Origin: Hexactinellida sp. DTS-2022
Lineage: Eukaryota; Porifera; Hexactinellida
DNA length: 64,000 nucleotides
Direction of reading: 5' to 3'
Assembly: GCA_028753945.1 (NCBI GenBank)
Contig: JAPNXP010000007.1
Span: forward strand, 558,001-622,000
Below, piece by piece: positions 19,214-29,460 of this stretch. The notes beneath the pieces were generated by a model that made no database searches, was not told the origin of the DNA, and was given only the letters and a program-made list of their open reading frames with translations. The translations under genes were made by a program, and so were the position numbers. How positions within the stretch are numbered: position 1 is the first letter of the stretch; every line of letters starts with the position of its first letter.

Positions 19214-22200
19214 ATGTCTTATCCGAAGGCCCTGAGAGATGAAGATTTCGCAGAGGTCCGTCCCAAGCGAACGGAAACTCTCCAAACCTCTAAAATACCC
19301 TCAACAAACCCGCTAAGTTTCGCAGATAAGTCGGCCCAGGCAATCGGTCCGTTGCGTTTCGAGCAGCCCCCCCAGGCCCTGGAGCCCCCTTGGGAGGGGC
19401 CCATTAGTCCACAGACACAATCCGAATTCCATTACCCCTCTAAGCCAACTGGGCAGGCACTACCGGCTATGGACCATCCTATGAAGGCGAAGGGATACAT
19501 GAAACATGCTGAGAAAATAAAGCGAGAATTAGAAGACATGCAAGTTAGTTGTGCTGTCACGGAAATTTGAAAATTGATCCAGAAAAAAATGGTCCGCGCG
19601 GACCAAAATTTTTCATGGATATGGACTTTCTGTGGAAAATTGATTCCTCTGAGGTTTATGTTATTTAGTTACTCAATAAATATTTAAAATCAACTTGATG
19701 GAAGATTAGATTTGGGTGATTCAAGACCACTCATACCAGTACCTGATAAGGTCAGTCACTGGTAAATTGATCTTCGGAAAAATTCGTCAGGGCCCAGGGC
19801 CAAATTTTTCGGGTGATATTGGAAAAAATGGTCCCATGATGGGACCAAAAATTCCAGGCTAGGACTATTTTCCATGGAATATTGGTCCCCTGGACCATTA
19901 TTTTCGGGACCAATTTTCCAGTGACTGCTTTATAGCAACAGGCACTGGTAAATTGGAATTTAATTTGTCGGGCCAAACTGAGAGACATATCCCTTATAAT
20001 TTTCCAAGCTAAACTTTGAACGAGTAATTATGAACTTTCACCCATGAGCATACAGAAATTGGAGCATTCTGAATAACTTTTTCGGTCATAGAATAAAAAC
20101 TTGCTTTGACTCAAAATATTTTCTGTTATTAGATTTCTCCGCTTAATTGGGTCAAACTACCCTGCAACAAATCTGACACTATTAAGAGGAGTCAACAAAC
20201 TGTTTTTTGAGAAAGTTGTTTAGGATAAGTTAAGAAATAGTGCCTCCAATTAAAAAATAGTCAGCACAGCTTTAATTTTAGACTTTTAGGATAAGTTCGG
20301 AGATAGCGCCTCCAGGAAAAACAGTCGGCACAGCTTTAATTTTAGATTTTAGGATAAGTTTGGAGATACCGCCTCCAAAAAGGAAAAACAGTCGGCACAG
20401 CTTTAATTTTAGATTTTTAGGATAAGTTTGTAGATTGCCCCTCCAAAGGAAAAAGAATCGGCACACCTTTAATTTTAGATTTTTAGGATAAGTTTGGAGA
20501 TAGCGCCTCTAAAGGAAAACGAGTCGGCACAGCTTTAATTTTAGATTTTTAGGATAAGTTCGGAGATCTTATGAGCCACGCAAAGAACGAGGAACTGAGG
20601 CGACAGTACAACACCCATGCTCTGTCTAAGGAAAATCAGAATCTAGAGAAAAAGACAAAAGCACTTGAGTTGGAAGTTGATAGTCTCAAAACTGGGAAAG
20701 ATAAGCTTAAAAAAGGAGATGATATTGTTACTGATATAAAAGGTAGTTTTTATTTGTTTATTTATTCGTTTGTTGGTTTGTTGGTTGGTTAGTTGGTTAG
20801 TTGTTTGTTTGTTTGGTTGTGTTATATGAGTATTTATATATTTTATTTGTCTTTATACGTGTATTAGTTTATTTGCTTACTAGTAAGTTCATCAATATGT
20901 TTACATATTACTGTGTACATATTGCTGTGTACATATTGCTGTGTACATATTACTGTATACATATTACTGTGTACATATTACTGTGTACACATTACTGTAT
21001 ACATATTACTGTGTACATTTTACTGTGTACATATTACTGTGTACATATTACTGTATACATATTGCTGTGTACATACTACTGTGTACATATTACTGTGTAC
21101 ATACTACTGTTTACATACTACTGTGTACATATTACTGTGTACATACTACTGTGTACATATTACTGTGTACATATTACTGTGTACATATTACTGTGTACAT
21201 ATTGGTGTATACATATTACTGTATACATACTACTGTGTACATATTACTGTGTACATACTACTGTGTACATATTACTGTGTACATATTGCTGTGTACATAT
21301 TGGTGTATACATATTACTGTATACAGACTACTGTGTACATACTACTGTGTACATATTGCTGTGCACATATTACTGTGTACATATTACTGTATACAGACTA
21401 CTGTGTACCTATTGCTGTGTACATATTGGTGTATACATATTGGTGTATACATATTACTGTATACAGACTACTGTGTACATACTACTGTGTACATATTACT
21501 GTATACAGACTACTGTGTACCTATTGCTGTGTACATATTACTGTATACAGACTACTGTGTACATATTACTGTATACAGACTACTGTGTACCTATTGCTGT
21601 GTACATATTACTGTATACAGACTACTGTGTACATATTACTGTGTACCTATTACTGTGTACATACTACTGTGTACATACTACTGTGACATATTGCTGTGCA
21701 CATATTACTGTGTACATATTACTGTATACAGACTACTGTGTACCTATTGCTGTGTACATATTGGTGTATACATATTGGTGTATACATATTACTGTATACA
21801 GACTACTGTGTACATACTACTGTGTACATATTACTGTATACAGACTACTGTGTACCTATTGCTGTGTACATATTACTGTATACAGACTACTGTGTACATA
21901 TTACTGTATACAGACTACTGTGTACCTATTGCTGTGTACATATTACTGTATACAGACTACTGTGTACATATTACTGTGTACCTATTACTGTGTACATACT
22001 ACTGTGTACATACTACTGTGTACATATTACTGTGTACATACTACTGTGTACATATTACTGTGTACATATTGCTGTGTACATATTGGTGTATACATATTAC
22101 TGTATACAGACTACTGTGTACATACTACTGTGTACATATTGCTGTGCACATATTACTGTGTACATATTACTGTATACAGACTACTGTGTACCTATTGCTG

Positions 22201-24273
22201 TGTACATATTGGTGTATACATATTGGTGTATACATATTACTGTATACAGACTACTGTGTACATACTACTGTGTACATATTACTGTATACAGACTACTGTG
22301 TACCTATTGCTGTGTACATATTACTGTATACAGACTACTGTGTACATATTACTGTATACAGACTACTGTGTACCTATTGCTGTGTACATATTACTGTATA
22401 CAGACTACTGTGTACATATTACTGTGTACCTATTACTGTGTACATACTACTGTGTACATACTACTGTGACATATTGCTGTGCACATATTACTGTGTACAT
22501 ATTACTGTGTACATATTACTGTGTACATATTACTGTGTACATATTACTGTGTACATACTGGTGTTTGCAGGTATTCTTACCCAGAACGAGCAGCTGTACC
22601 AGGCTAACAACAAGTGGGGGACTGCCTATCACGACCTAGAAGACATATACCAACGGAGATTGGACGAAGAGGAGAAAATACGCAAGAGAATGGAACTAAG
22701 AGCGAGACAGCTTGCAATTGAAAACCATTCTCTGAAGAATAAGTTCTCTGATTACGGAAAGGGGAAGGAGGATACATTCAGTGGAATCGGTTTCGAAGAC
22801 GATTTGGAAATGAGTGACTCTCTCTCTTCGGGTTCGTATTCCTCTAATGAATCCGATTTGGATAAGGTAAGTCCCTTAGTTGCTTTATTAACAAACCCCC
22901 TATTAGCAAATATTATTATAATATATATATTATATATATTATATATATATATTAGATTAGATTGCTTTATTAGCAAACGCTTTTCAGATCCCAAGCGTGA
23001 TACATACTGTTGATTTCATTCGCTTATTAGCAACCAGATTTAGTGGCAAATACGGATTGCTATTAAGCGAACTCCACTGTACCTTAGTTGTTATTTCATT
23101 GAATTATATAAATGGTTGATAAACTTGTATCGTTATAAATTTATTTCCTTGTTAGTAACCTATTGATATCCAAGCAAAATTTTCTGCGCGCCTAGATTAA
23201 GTTTGAGCTCGCTCACGCGCCTAGAATACTCAATTTGTATTAGGTCTATGGGAGCATCTCTCGATTTTCGCGCGCCTAGAAAAGTTTCCTTTTGAAATTA
23301 CGCGCCTGGAGGCGCGTCGCGCACGCTTGGATGAAACCCTGTCCCTATTAGTGACCTATTGATATCCTATTAGTGCTGTTGTATGACAGTTTAACTACCT
23401 TGTATTATTATAACCATGCAATAGGAACTAAGTTGAGGAAGTCCTACAAAGAAGTTGTAGAATTGTCATTGGTAGTTAAACTGTCATGGCTGGAATATCC
23501 ATGGTATACTAATACAAGGTAGTTAAACTGTCATACAACAGTGCTATTGCCATTAGTACAGTAGATGTCGGATATAAGCACACCGGTAATAAGAATATAT
23601 CGGATATAAGCACACTATGTTGGAAAACGGTTGCCATATACCCTATATAATTTATGTCGGTTATAAGAACATGCCGGTTATAAGCACATTAAGTGCAGTT
23701 CCCGACGATGTTCTTATATCAGGTATCCACTGTACTATTGTGTGTGTGTAGGTGTCGCCGGCTGTCCGACAGGTAATGAAGACACACAAAGAGCGCCGCA
23801 AAATGTGGAAGGATTTAGTTGACGACACTAAGCGAGGACGGAAAGGGAAAAACTATTCTTTGAAGAAAACTGATGACAGTCTTAAAAAGAAATTAGACAG
23901 AATGAAGAAAATACAGGAACAGCTTGAGGGCAGTGGAAGCAAACTACCAAAAAGTGGAGGAATAAGTTCGCTCTTAAAAGGTGCTAAAAAGAAACAACTT
24001 GACATGGACACACCTGATATGCGAGCTCTAATGGATCATATTTCGATTCTGCATAAAAAGTTAGATCGCTATAGAGACGAAGCCAAATCTGTTGAGGGCG
24101 AAAATAAACGATTGAAAGATGACATGGAATTTGTGACTCGGAGGTACCAATCATTGATGGATCGAATGGAATCCGGTAGAGAGGGTGTGTCATCAATTGG
24201 TGCGATGAGATCTGATCCTCTAGGCCCTAGTTACGGGTATGGAATGTCTGATCGTCTCTTGGACTATTATTGA
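19214..24273 (+). CDS. Unrecognised coiled-coil protein (4 exons)
   Basis: Exons 19214-19543, 20553-20742, 22571-22866 and 23752-24273, with matching phases 0, 1 and 0, give 445 aa. I do not recognise the family. Residues about 1-85 are Pro-rich and probably disordered. Residues about 90-230 (from KAKGYMKHAEKIKRELEDMQ) and about 275-425 are charged, Lys/Glu-rich coiled coil. Between them is an acidic Ser-rich linker (SLSSGSYSSNESDLD). No zinc, catalytic or membrane motif is visible, so a structural or adaptor role is the most that can be said. Intron 1 holds a MITE 11 bp after the donor and a minisatellite that repeats the exon-2 acceptor. Intron 2 is mostly a 14-bp satellite. TGATAATAAA at the end provides an immediate AATAAA. 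A dead copy of exon 1 lies at 4475. Confidence 0.75.
19554..19926. repeat. GGACC-type MITE (family S)
   Basis: Ends CTGTCACGGAAATTTG and ATTTTCCAGTGACTG. It begins 11 bp after the end of coiled-coil exon 1, right behind the GTTAGT splice donor. Confidence 0.75.
20225..20566 (+). repeat. Minisatellite that multiplies a 3' splice site
   Basis: Five degenerate upstream units of about 60-65 bp precede the real exon start. Each has ttaattttagatttttag then GATAAGTTYGGAGAT, the same acceptor and first 15 bases used by coiled-coil exon 2 at 20553. The rest of the unit (gcctccaaaggaaa, tcggcacagc) matches an arm of the palindromic element at 53708-53822. Entry at an upstream unit would reach an in-frame TAG within one unit. 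Confidence 0.85.
20900..22568 (+). repeat. 14-bp satellite array in intron
   Basis: About 1.65 kb of a unit close to TACTGTGTACATAT with variants (tatacagac, ttgctg, ttggtg). A larger duplication is visible: the rare variant gtgcaca occurs at 21361, 21696, 22144 and 22479, giving a 783-bp higher-order period. Because the unit is not a multiple of three and lacks stops, all three forward frames stay open for hundreds of codons and give the same shifted peptide. The array ends at the exon-3 acceptor (tggtgtttgcag). Confidence 0.95.
22950..23079. repeat. MITE, family E, partial
   Basis: Contains gctttattagcaaacgct and ends attaagcgaactccactg. The left terminus is blurred by a tata-rich run. It lies in intron 3 of the coiled-coil gene. 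Confidence 0.5.
23377..23545. repeat. Palindromic MITE, family H
   Basis: Inverted ends tgttgtatgacagtttaact and agttaaactgtcatacaaca enclose a third internal agttaaactgtcat word. It lies in intron 3 of the coiled-coil gene. Confidence 0.7.
23559..23732. repeat. MITE, family C
   Basis: Starts CAGTAGATGTCGGATATAAG and ends with cttatatcaggtatccactg inside TA. The interior repeats the word ttataagcacat and its reverse. It ends 19 bp before the acceptor of the last exon of the coiled-coil gene. Other copies are at 49110, 51590, 59020 and 61876. Confidence 0.75.
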
Positions 24274-24471
24274 TAATAAACAGGTACAAATCTGTTATTT
24301 ATTTGTGTGTAGTGTGTTTGAGTATATTCTACTCGAGTTTCAAATATTCACTTAAACATTTCTCCCAGTAGCAATTATATTTGTGATTTTATTATTTGGG
24401 CACTTTAGTATGGGTTTGTATTACTTAATTTATATTAGGTTAATAACAATTCGTATCTTGCATATTAAATA

Positions 24472-24619
24472 CAGTAGACTCTCGTTAATAGGAACACGGA
24501 TATGACGAAATATCTACAAAGTTTAATTCCCTATCCTATACAAATGCATGTAAGTGACTCCGGTTAGTACGAACAGATTTCGACTGTCCCCTGGTGTTCC
24601 TATTAACGAGGGTGTACTG
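24472..24619. repeat. MITE, family B (pogo-like)
   Basis: Starts CAGTAGACTCTCGTTAATAG and ends tattaacgagggtgtactg inside TA. The most abundant family here: other copies at 26372, 27170, 27922, 28899, 32828, 36935, 48844, 50287, 52128, 54864, 60173 and 61500. Confidence 0.8.
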
Positions 24620-24857
24620 TATGTCAATAGAATTGTTGAACTCTATGGTAATTAAGAATTTTTCAGTATTTATTATACTGGTAATTCCCCAATTTTCTAT
24701 CAGATTTGCTTGAAATGTTCTTACTAAATCTCAAACATTGATACAGTAAATTATGGCAAAATTAAAAAAAATTAATTCCCTTTTATTTTTCCTGTTTATT
24801 TCACTAATATAGGCTTCATTTTACGACGTAAATTCTATAATTAATTAAAGAGATTTC

Positions 24858-25171
24858 CTTATATATCGGTCGACACCATTTTATTGATATAAACCTTTCT
24901 GAATTTTTATGCTAAAAAATTACCTTGTCAGTGCCTGGAAAAATTTCATTAGAAAAGTTGTTGACCGATATATAAGTAATTCCTTAATTAAATTAGTCAG
25001 TGGTGTTCGCGTAATACAAGTCGCATTTTGCACGAATTTGCTTGCTAATAGGCGAACTTGCTATTAATTAAAGGAACAAAATTAATATTACTGATCGCTT
25101 TGGGACTGAAAATAACTTGCTAATAGAGCAATATTGCTATTAAAGCAATTTTTATTAGGCAAACACGACTG
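24858..25171. repeat. MITE families F and E, side by side
   Basis: 24858-24985 is an F element (tatatcggtcgacaccatttt to aaagttgttgaccgatatata). 24999-25171 is an E element (cagtggtgttcgcgtaata to attaggcaaacacgactg). They fill the spacer between the coiled-coil gene and RPF1, and no other gene is seen there. Confidence 0.65.
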
Positions 25172-25207
25172 TATAATTAATTTCATAATTAAATTAGTAC
25201 ACTCGTT

Positions 25208-26182
25208 ATGTGGAATCAATTGAAACCAGTTCACACAAATACTATGCCAGAACAGAAAGAAATAACCAACAGCGAACAAAAACTCAGGGAATTATATTCG
25301 TTAATAAAAAACAAGCGAAAGAAAGCCAAGCTATACCAACAACACAATACATCAAAACGCAAATTAATACGTACCGGTAAGGTTAAATTGAGGACTTTAA
25401 GAAGACAATTTGGAGAGGAAAAATACCCAAAACAAGAACCACGAACGATAGAAAACACACGGGTACCTGATATAACCATAGTAGACCCAAATGACGAAGA
25501 AATAAAACGAGATTTAGACACAGATGAATTATCTTCTTATTTCAAAGGAGAATTCTTACCAAAGGTTTTGATAACAACTAGATATAAGCCGAGTCAGAAT
25601 AGCTATCGATTGGCTAAAGAATTACAAAACTGCATTCCTAATTCGGTTGCCATACGAAGGCGAGTATTACATTTGAAAAAAGCAATCAAAGAGTTGATTG
25701 AACTAAACTTCACTTGTCTACTTGTAATAAATGAGGATAGAAATCGGCCAAATGGAATTATATTTGTTCATCTACCATTAGGTCCAACTGCTTATTTCAA
25801 GCTAACTTCTTTACGCAGAGGTCAGAATATCAAAGGTCACGGTAAATCATCACCACATTATCCTGAACTAATCCTTAATAACTTTACAACAAGGTTAGGG
25901 CATACTATAGGTAGAATTTTCGCGGGTTTATTTCCGCAGAAACCAGATTTTACTGGGCGCCAAGCTGTGACTTTTCATTGTCAAAGAGATTACGTGTTTT
26001 TCCGGCGCCATAGATATATATTTAGGAATAAAAAGAAAGTTTCTCTCCAGGAATTAGGTCCAAGATTAACATTGAAATTACAATGGGTACAAAAAGGAAC
26101 TTTTGATACCAAATTTGGAGAATATTTGTGGGTGTATAACAGGAAGACTATGGGGACTAATAAAAGGAAATTCATACTTTAG
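25208..26182 (+). CDS. RPF1: Ribosome production factor 1 (Brix domain)
   Basis: An intronless frame of 324 aa (a second Met, MPEQKEI, is at residue 13). RPF1 acts in the nucleolus in 60S ribosome subunit maturation. The sequence shows the basic N-terminus, the family phrase DITIVDPNDEE near 95-105, the Brix-domain opening PKVLITT, then VINEDRNRPNG, HLPLGPTAYFKL, ILNNFTTRLGHTIGR, FPQKPDFTGRQAVTFHCQRD and the C-terminal KKVSLQELGPRLTLKL. These match RPF1 rather than the related Brix proteins IMP4 or RPF2. Length is close to the usual 340-350 aa. The lack of introns, unlike its neighbours, might reflect retroposition or intron loss. Confidence 0.93.
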   Translation: MWNQLKPVHTNTMPEQKEITNSEQKLRELYSLIKNKRKKAKLYQQHNTSKRKLIRTGKVKLRTLRRQFGEEKYPKQEPRTIENTRVPDITIVDPNDEEIKRDLDTDELSSYFKGEFLPKVLITTRYKPSQNSYRLAKELQNCIPNSVAIRRRVLHLKKAIKELIELNFTCLLVINEDRNRPNGIIFVHLPLGPTAYFKLTSLRRGQNIKGHGKSSPHYPELILNNFTTRLGHTIGRIFAGLFPQKPDFTGRQAVTFHCQRDYVFFRRHRYIFRNKKKVSLQELGPRLTLKLQWVQKGTFDTKFGEYLWVYNRKTMGTNKRKFIL

Positions 26183-26261
26183 ATTAATTGTGTTATTGTT
26201 GTTGTTTTGATTAGTTTATTCGTTGTTCGTAAGTTTGGAATATACCAATTCTTTAGTGGGC

Positions 26262-26368
26262 TTATTTATATATCGGCCAACACCTTCTCTTTATAAAAAC
26301 CGGATTCTCAATTTTGATGCTACAAAATTCCTAAAGATTACTTTATAAATGATGTTGGCTGATATAAA
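26262..26368. repeat. MITE, family F
   Basis: Inverted ends tatatcggccaacaccttct and atgttggctgatataaat. It lies just 3' of RPF1. Confidence 0.65.
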
Positions 26369-26371
26369 TAT

Positions 26372-26528
26372 AGTAGATTCTCGTTAATAGGAACACCAGG
26401 GGACCGTCGTAATATGTTCGTATTAACCAGAGTCACTTGCATGCATTTGTATAGGCTAGGGGTATTAAACCTTGTACTCCTTAACCGATATTTCCCTTAT
26501 CCGTGTTCCTATTAACGAGAATCTACTG
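26372..26528. repeat. MITE, family B
   Basis: Left end agtagattctcgttaatagg and right end cctattaacgagaatctactg, with gaacaccaggggaccgt inside. It directly abuts the preceding F element. Confidence 0.75.
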
Positions 26529-26639
26529 TATTTCCTTCTTCAATACCTAATCCTATTAAATACTTCTGTATTAGACTAGCTAACTATTCAGATGTGCAAT
26601 CACCCTTCAGTGCTATAATCTGTCCGTAACACGAATAGT

Positions 26640-28611
26640 ATGAATAACCCCATAAGTACAATTGCCCCAGTATTTATTTCCGATAAGTTTACTCTAAATG
26701 AACAGATTTCTCACATCAAACAACACATTTCAGCCATCAGCGGAGCTCAATTCAGTTCCACTAACAAATCTGGTAAATCGGATTATTATCCAGAGCTTAT
26801 CGAAGTGTTTAGTTGTCTGGGTGGTATTTTCCGTGTGAAGGAAAAGGCTAAATTGGAATCCGTGTTTTATAACCTTATAACATGCTGTGACGTAATATCT
26901 GGTTCGAGCCATACTGAATTCTTCAAAGCTCTTTGTGATGGATTTAAATCTGAATCCTGTAAAGAAGATGTTGTTGTGAGACTAGAGTATTTAGGTAACT
27001 ATATTTGTTGTTGTTGTTGTTTGTTTGTTTGGTTATTTGTTTGTTTGTTTGTTTGTTTGTTTGTTTGTTTGTTTATTTGGTTGTTTGTTTGTTTGGTTGT
27101 TTGGTTATTTGTTTGTTTGTTTGTATGTGTTTTCATCTCACTATGAAGATTTTCTCATTCCCTACTATTGTACCTCGTTAGTACGAAAAATGCGTTCACT
27201 TTATTCGGAATTCATATTACCCAATTTCATTTGTATTGAAAAGGCTTTTAAGGGCCTGAAATAGTATACATATTAAATGGAATTTCATATTGACCGTGTT
27301 CGTACTAACGAGGTTCTACTGTATCTTGTTATAATGTTATTACACTTGTTTATTTGTAGAATTATTTTTCATTTCATTCCCTGACTCCGATACTGGCAAA
27401 TATCATATTTTGAGATCTTATTTGGAACTCAGTATTCAGCACAAGTGTTATTCCCGACTTTCCTGGATAAACCTATCTTCTCTAAAAGTCTGGTGTGAAC
27501 AATGGGGGTTGAAAATGGAGAGGGAGAAATACGAATTATTTTTGTTGGCAAAGGAAGCGATTAAAGGCGCGGGAAGAGAAAAAGAAGTTCTTGAGATTTT
27601 GGTTGAAATGAATGCTACTTTTCCTCCCATTAATATGAGGGAATTAGCCATTGAGCTTATATGGTAAGTGTAATGTATACTCAGACATTTAACACTAATC
27701 TTATGGTTACAAATCTAACTACAGTCGACTCCGATTAATAGAGTCACCTCGGGACCAGGTTACTTTGACCCGATTAAGCGGATAAATCTATTAACCGAAA
27801 ATATTTTAAACCAAAATGTAATTCCGTCCTATAAATCCTGTGAAATTTTGACCCCATTAAGCGGAAAAATATATCAACCAGTGGCTCTATTAAGCTGAGT
27901 CGACTGTAATTATATAATAAGCTCGTTAGTACGAAGATATGTTCACCTTATCCGGAATTCGTATTAACCAGTGTCAATTGTATTGAAAGGCTTTGAAGTG
28001 GACAGAAATAGTGTTCGTATTAACCGTGTTCGTACTAACCAGTTTCTACTATATTAATTTATTGTTATTGTTTACCAATTTATGTCAGAACTTTATATTC
28101 CTATTTCTCCACTAGTACTGTACTAAACAAGCCAGATGAATTCTACCTGGATAAGTACAGTAGACTTCCTACAATTAACGAAGACGTAATAAAGAGACCA
28201 GATTTATATCAGCTCTTCCAAATATTGCTGACTTTCCATTATTCAGAATACAAAAAGTTTTTAGAAACTCATCCTAATACTATAACTGAATTCAAATTAA
28301 ATTCAAATATATTAGAAAATAAAATTAAACTACTCACGTTAGTTGATTTAGGTACGAAATCAAGAATAGTAACTTTTGAGCATATTTCACGTAGCCTTGA
28401 TCTTTCTAAAATACAAGTTGATGGTTTAGTAATAGAGGCTGTGAGATTTGGTTTATGTCAAGCAAAATTAAATGTCATTGATGAAATAGTAGAATTCAAA
28501 CATGTACCTGCCCGAATTTTCAATATTGATCAATGGAAATATTTACACGCTCGGTTAGAGCAATTTAGAAACTCATTAACAACAATTCCTAGAGATCTCA
28601 AGCTTTCTTAA
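26640..28611 (+). CDS. EIF3M: Translation initiation factor 3 subunit M
   Basis: Exons 26640-26994, 27360-27663 and 28116-28611 (phases 1, 2) give 384 aa, close to the usual 370-385. eIF3m is a PCI-domain subunit of the eIF3 complex, which brings the 43S pre-initiation complex to mRNA. Supporting sequence: LEYLGELFFISFPDSDTGKYH across junction 1, ELIWCTVLNKPDEFYLDK across junction 2, and the C-terminal PCI winged helix with FEHISRSLDLSKIQVDGLVIEAVR and QWKYLHARLEQFRNSL. Intron 1 contains a TTTG-rich tract and a family B MITE. Intron 2 contains an A and a B MITE. The N-terminal 60 residues are less conserved. Confidence 0.93.
27000..27125 (+). repeat. TTTG/TTGT simple repeat
   Basis: A run of gttt, gtttg and ttgg units inside EIF3M intron 1. 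It keeps a spurious frame open beyond the true exon end at 26994. Confidence 0.9.
27170..27321. repeat. MITE, family B
   Basis: Left part cctcgttagtacgaaaaatg, right end actaacgaggttctactg. The element is slightly degraded and lies in EIF3M intron 1, 38 bp before exon 2. Confidence 0.7.
27722..27906. repeat. MITE, family A
   Basis: A full-length copy. Ends CAGTCGACTCCGATTAATAG and attaagctgagtcgactg inside TA. The interior words attaagcgg and ctattaaccg alternate. It lies in EIF3M intron 2. Confidence 0.8.
27922..28050. repeat. MITE, family B, partial
   Basis: From gctcgttagtacgaaga to ctaaccagtttctacta. It lies in EIF3M intron 2, directly after the family A element. Confidence 0.6.
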
Positions 28612-28898
28612 TCGCTATTGAATATCCATGGTTCTAACAATACAGAAATTCGCTTTTCCAAAACCAACTATTTGGGTATACGAGCTAAAGTATTATCTTG
28701 TTTATAGATTATTAGAAATGTTAACTATTTCGTTTGTTAGGTTGATTTAGGAAATTAGTTAGGCAATTAGTGACAATTAGTTAGCAATTAATTTACTGCT
28801 ATTCTATGTATGGAATTGTACAGGAATGATTAATATTAATATATAAGAATATTATTATATTATTTTCACCAATAATTGGACTATGAAAACAATTTAAT

Positions 28899-29044
28899 CT
28901 TGTTAGTAGGAACACCAGGGGACCGTCGAATTTTCCCTCCTAACCGAAGTTTGTATAGAAAGGCTTTGAAAATATTCAAAACTTAGTAAGTAGTACTAAA
29001 AAAATTCGTATTTTTAACCTTGTTCTATTTTAACGAGAGTAACT
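28899..29044. repeat. MITE, family B, degraded
   Basis: Left part cttgttagtaggaacaccag and right end aacgagagtaactg. It lies in the 850-bp spacer between EIF3M and NHL gene 2, which otherwise shows no gene. A likely AATAAA for EIF3M is near 29068. Confidence 0.6.
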
Positions 29045-29460
29045 GTATTAACAAAAACTGCTTAAAATAAACAAATAAAATTCCTTGGAATATTTTTATT
29101 TGAGTTTAAATTGTACAAATCTATTCTACGATATAGTATAGTAATGAGGGTTGTTATTTACACCAAATTTGCTTACAAAATCAATCATTTGAGTGAGCTT
29201 TCATCGGCGAAATTCACAAAATCCCAATTTAATTTATAATTAATTACTAATCTAAATATTACATTACCTAATAATCGAAGTGTTTTACTATTAAATTCCT
29301 AATTGGGTTATTATTATTTGTTAAATCCTTGGAATAAATATTAATTGCAAATATCTTTGTATATTTTCCTTGTATCTGAATTCATTAAATTTAGTAGATT
29401 AGCGTTTTCTCGGTTGAAAATAATAATATTTAAACGATTTTTTATTTTCAAATATAAACA

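Noticed and set aside
20900-22568. CRISPR-like array
   Set aside because: The units are contiguous 14-mers without unique spacers, in an animal gene intron.
20801-23013. Long open frames of 612 and 690 codons
   Set aside because: They are read-through of the 14-bp satellite, which lacks stops in every forward frame; the true exons 2 and 3 of the coiled-coil gene flank it with good splice sites.
27025-27264. Leu/Cys/Val-rich frame after EIF3M exon 1
   Set aside because: It is a TTTG repeat followed by a family B MITE inside the intron.
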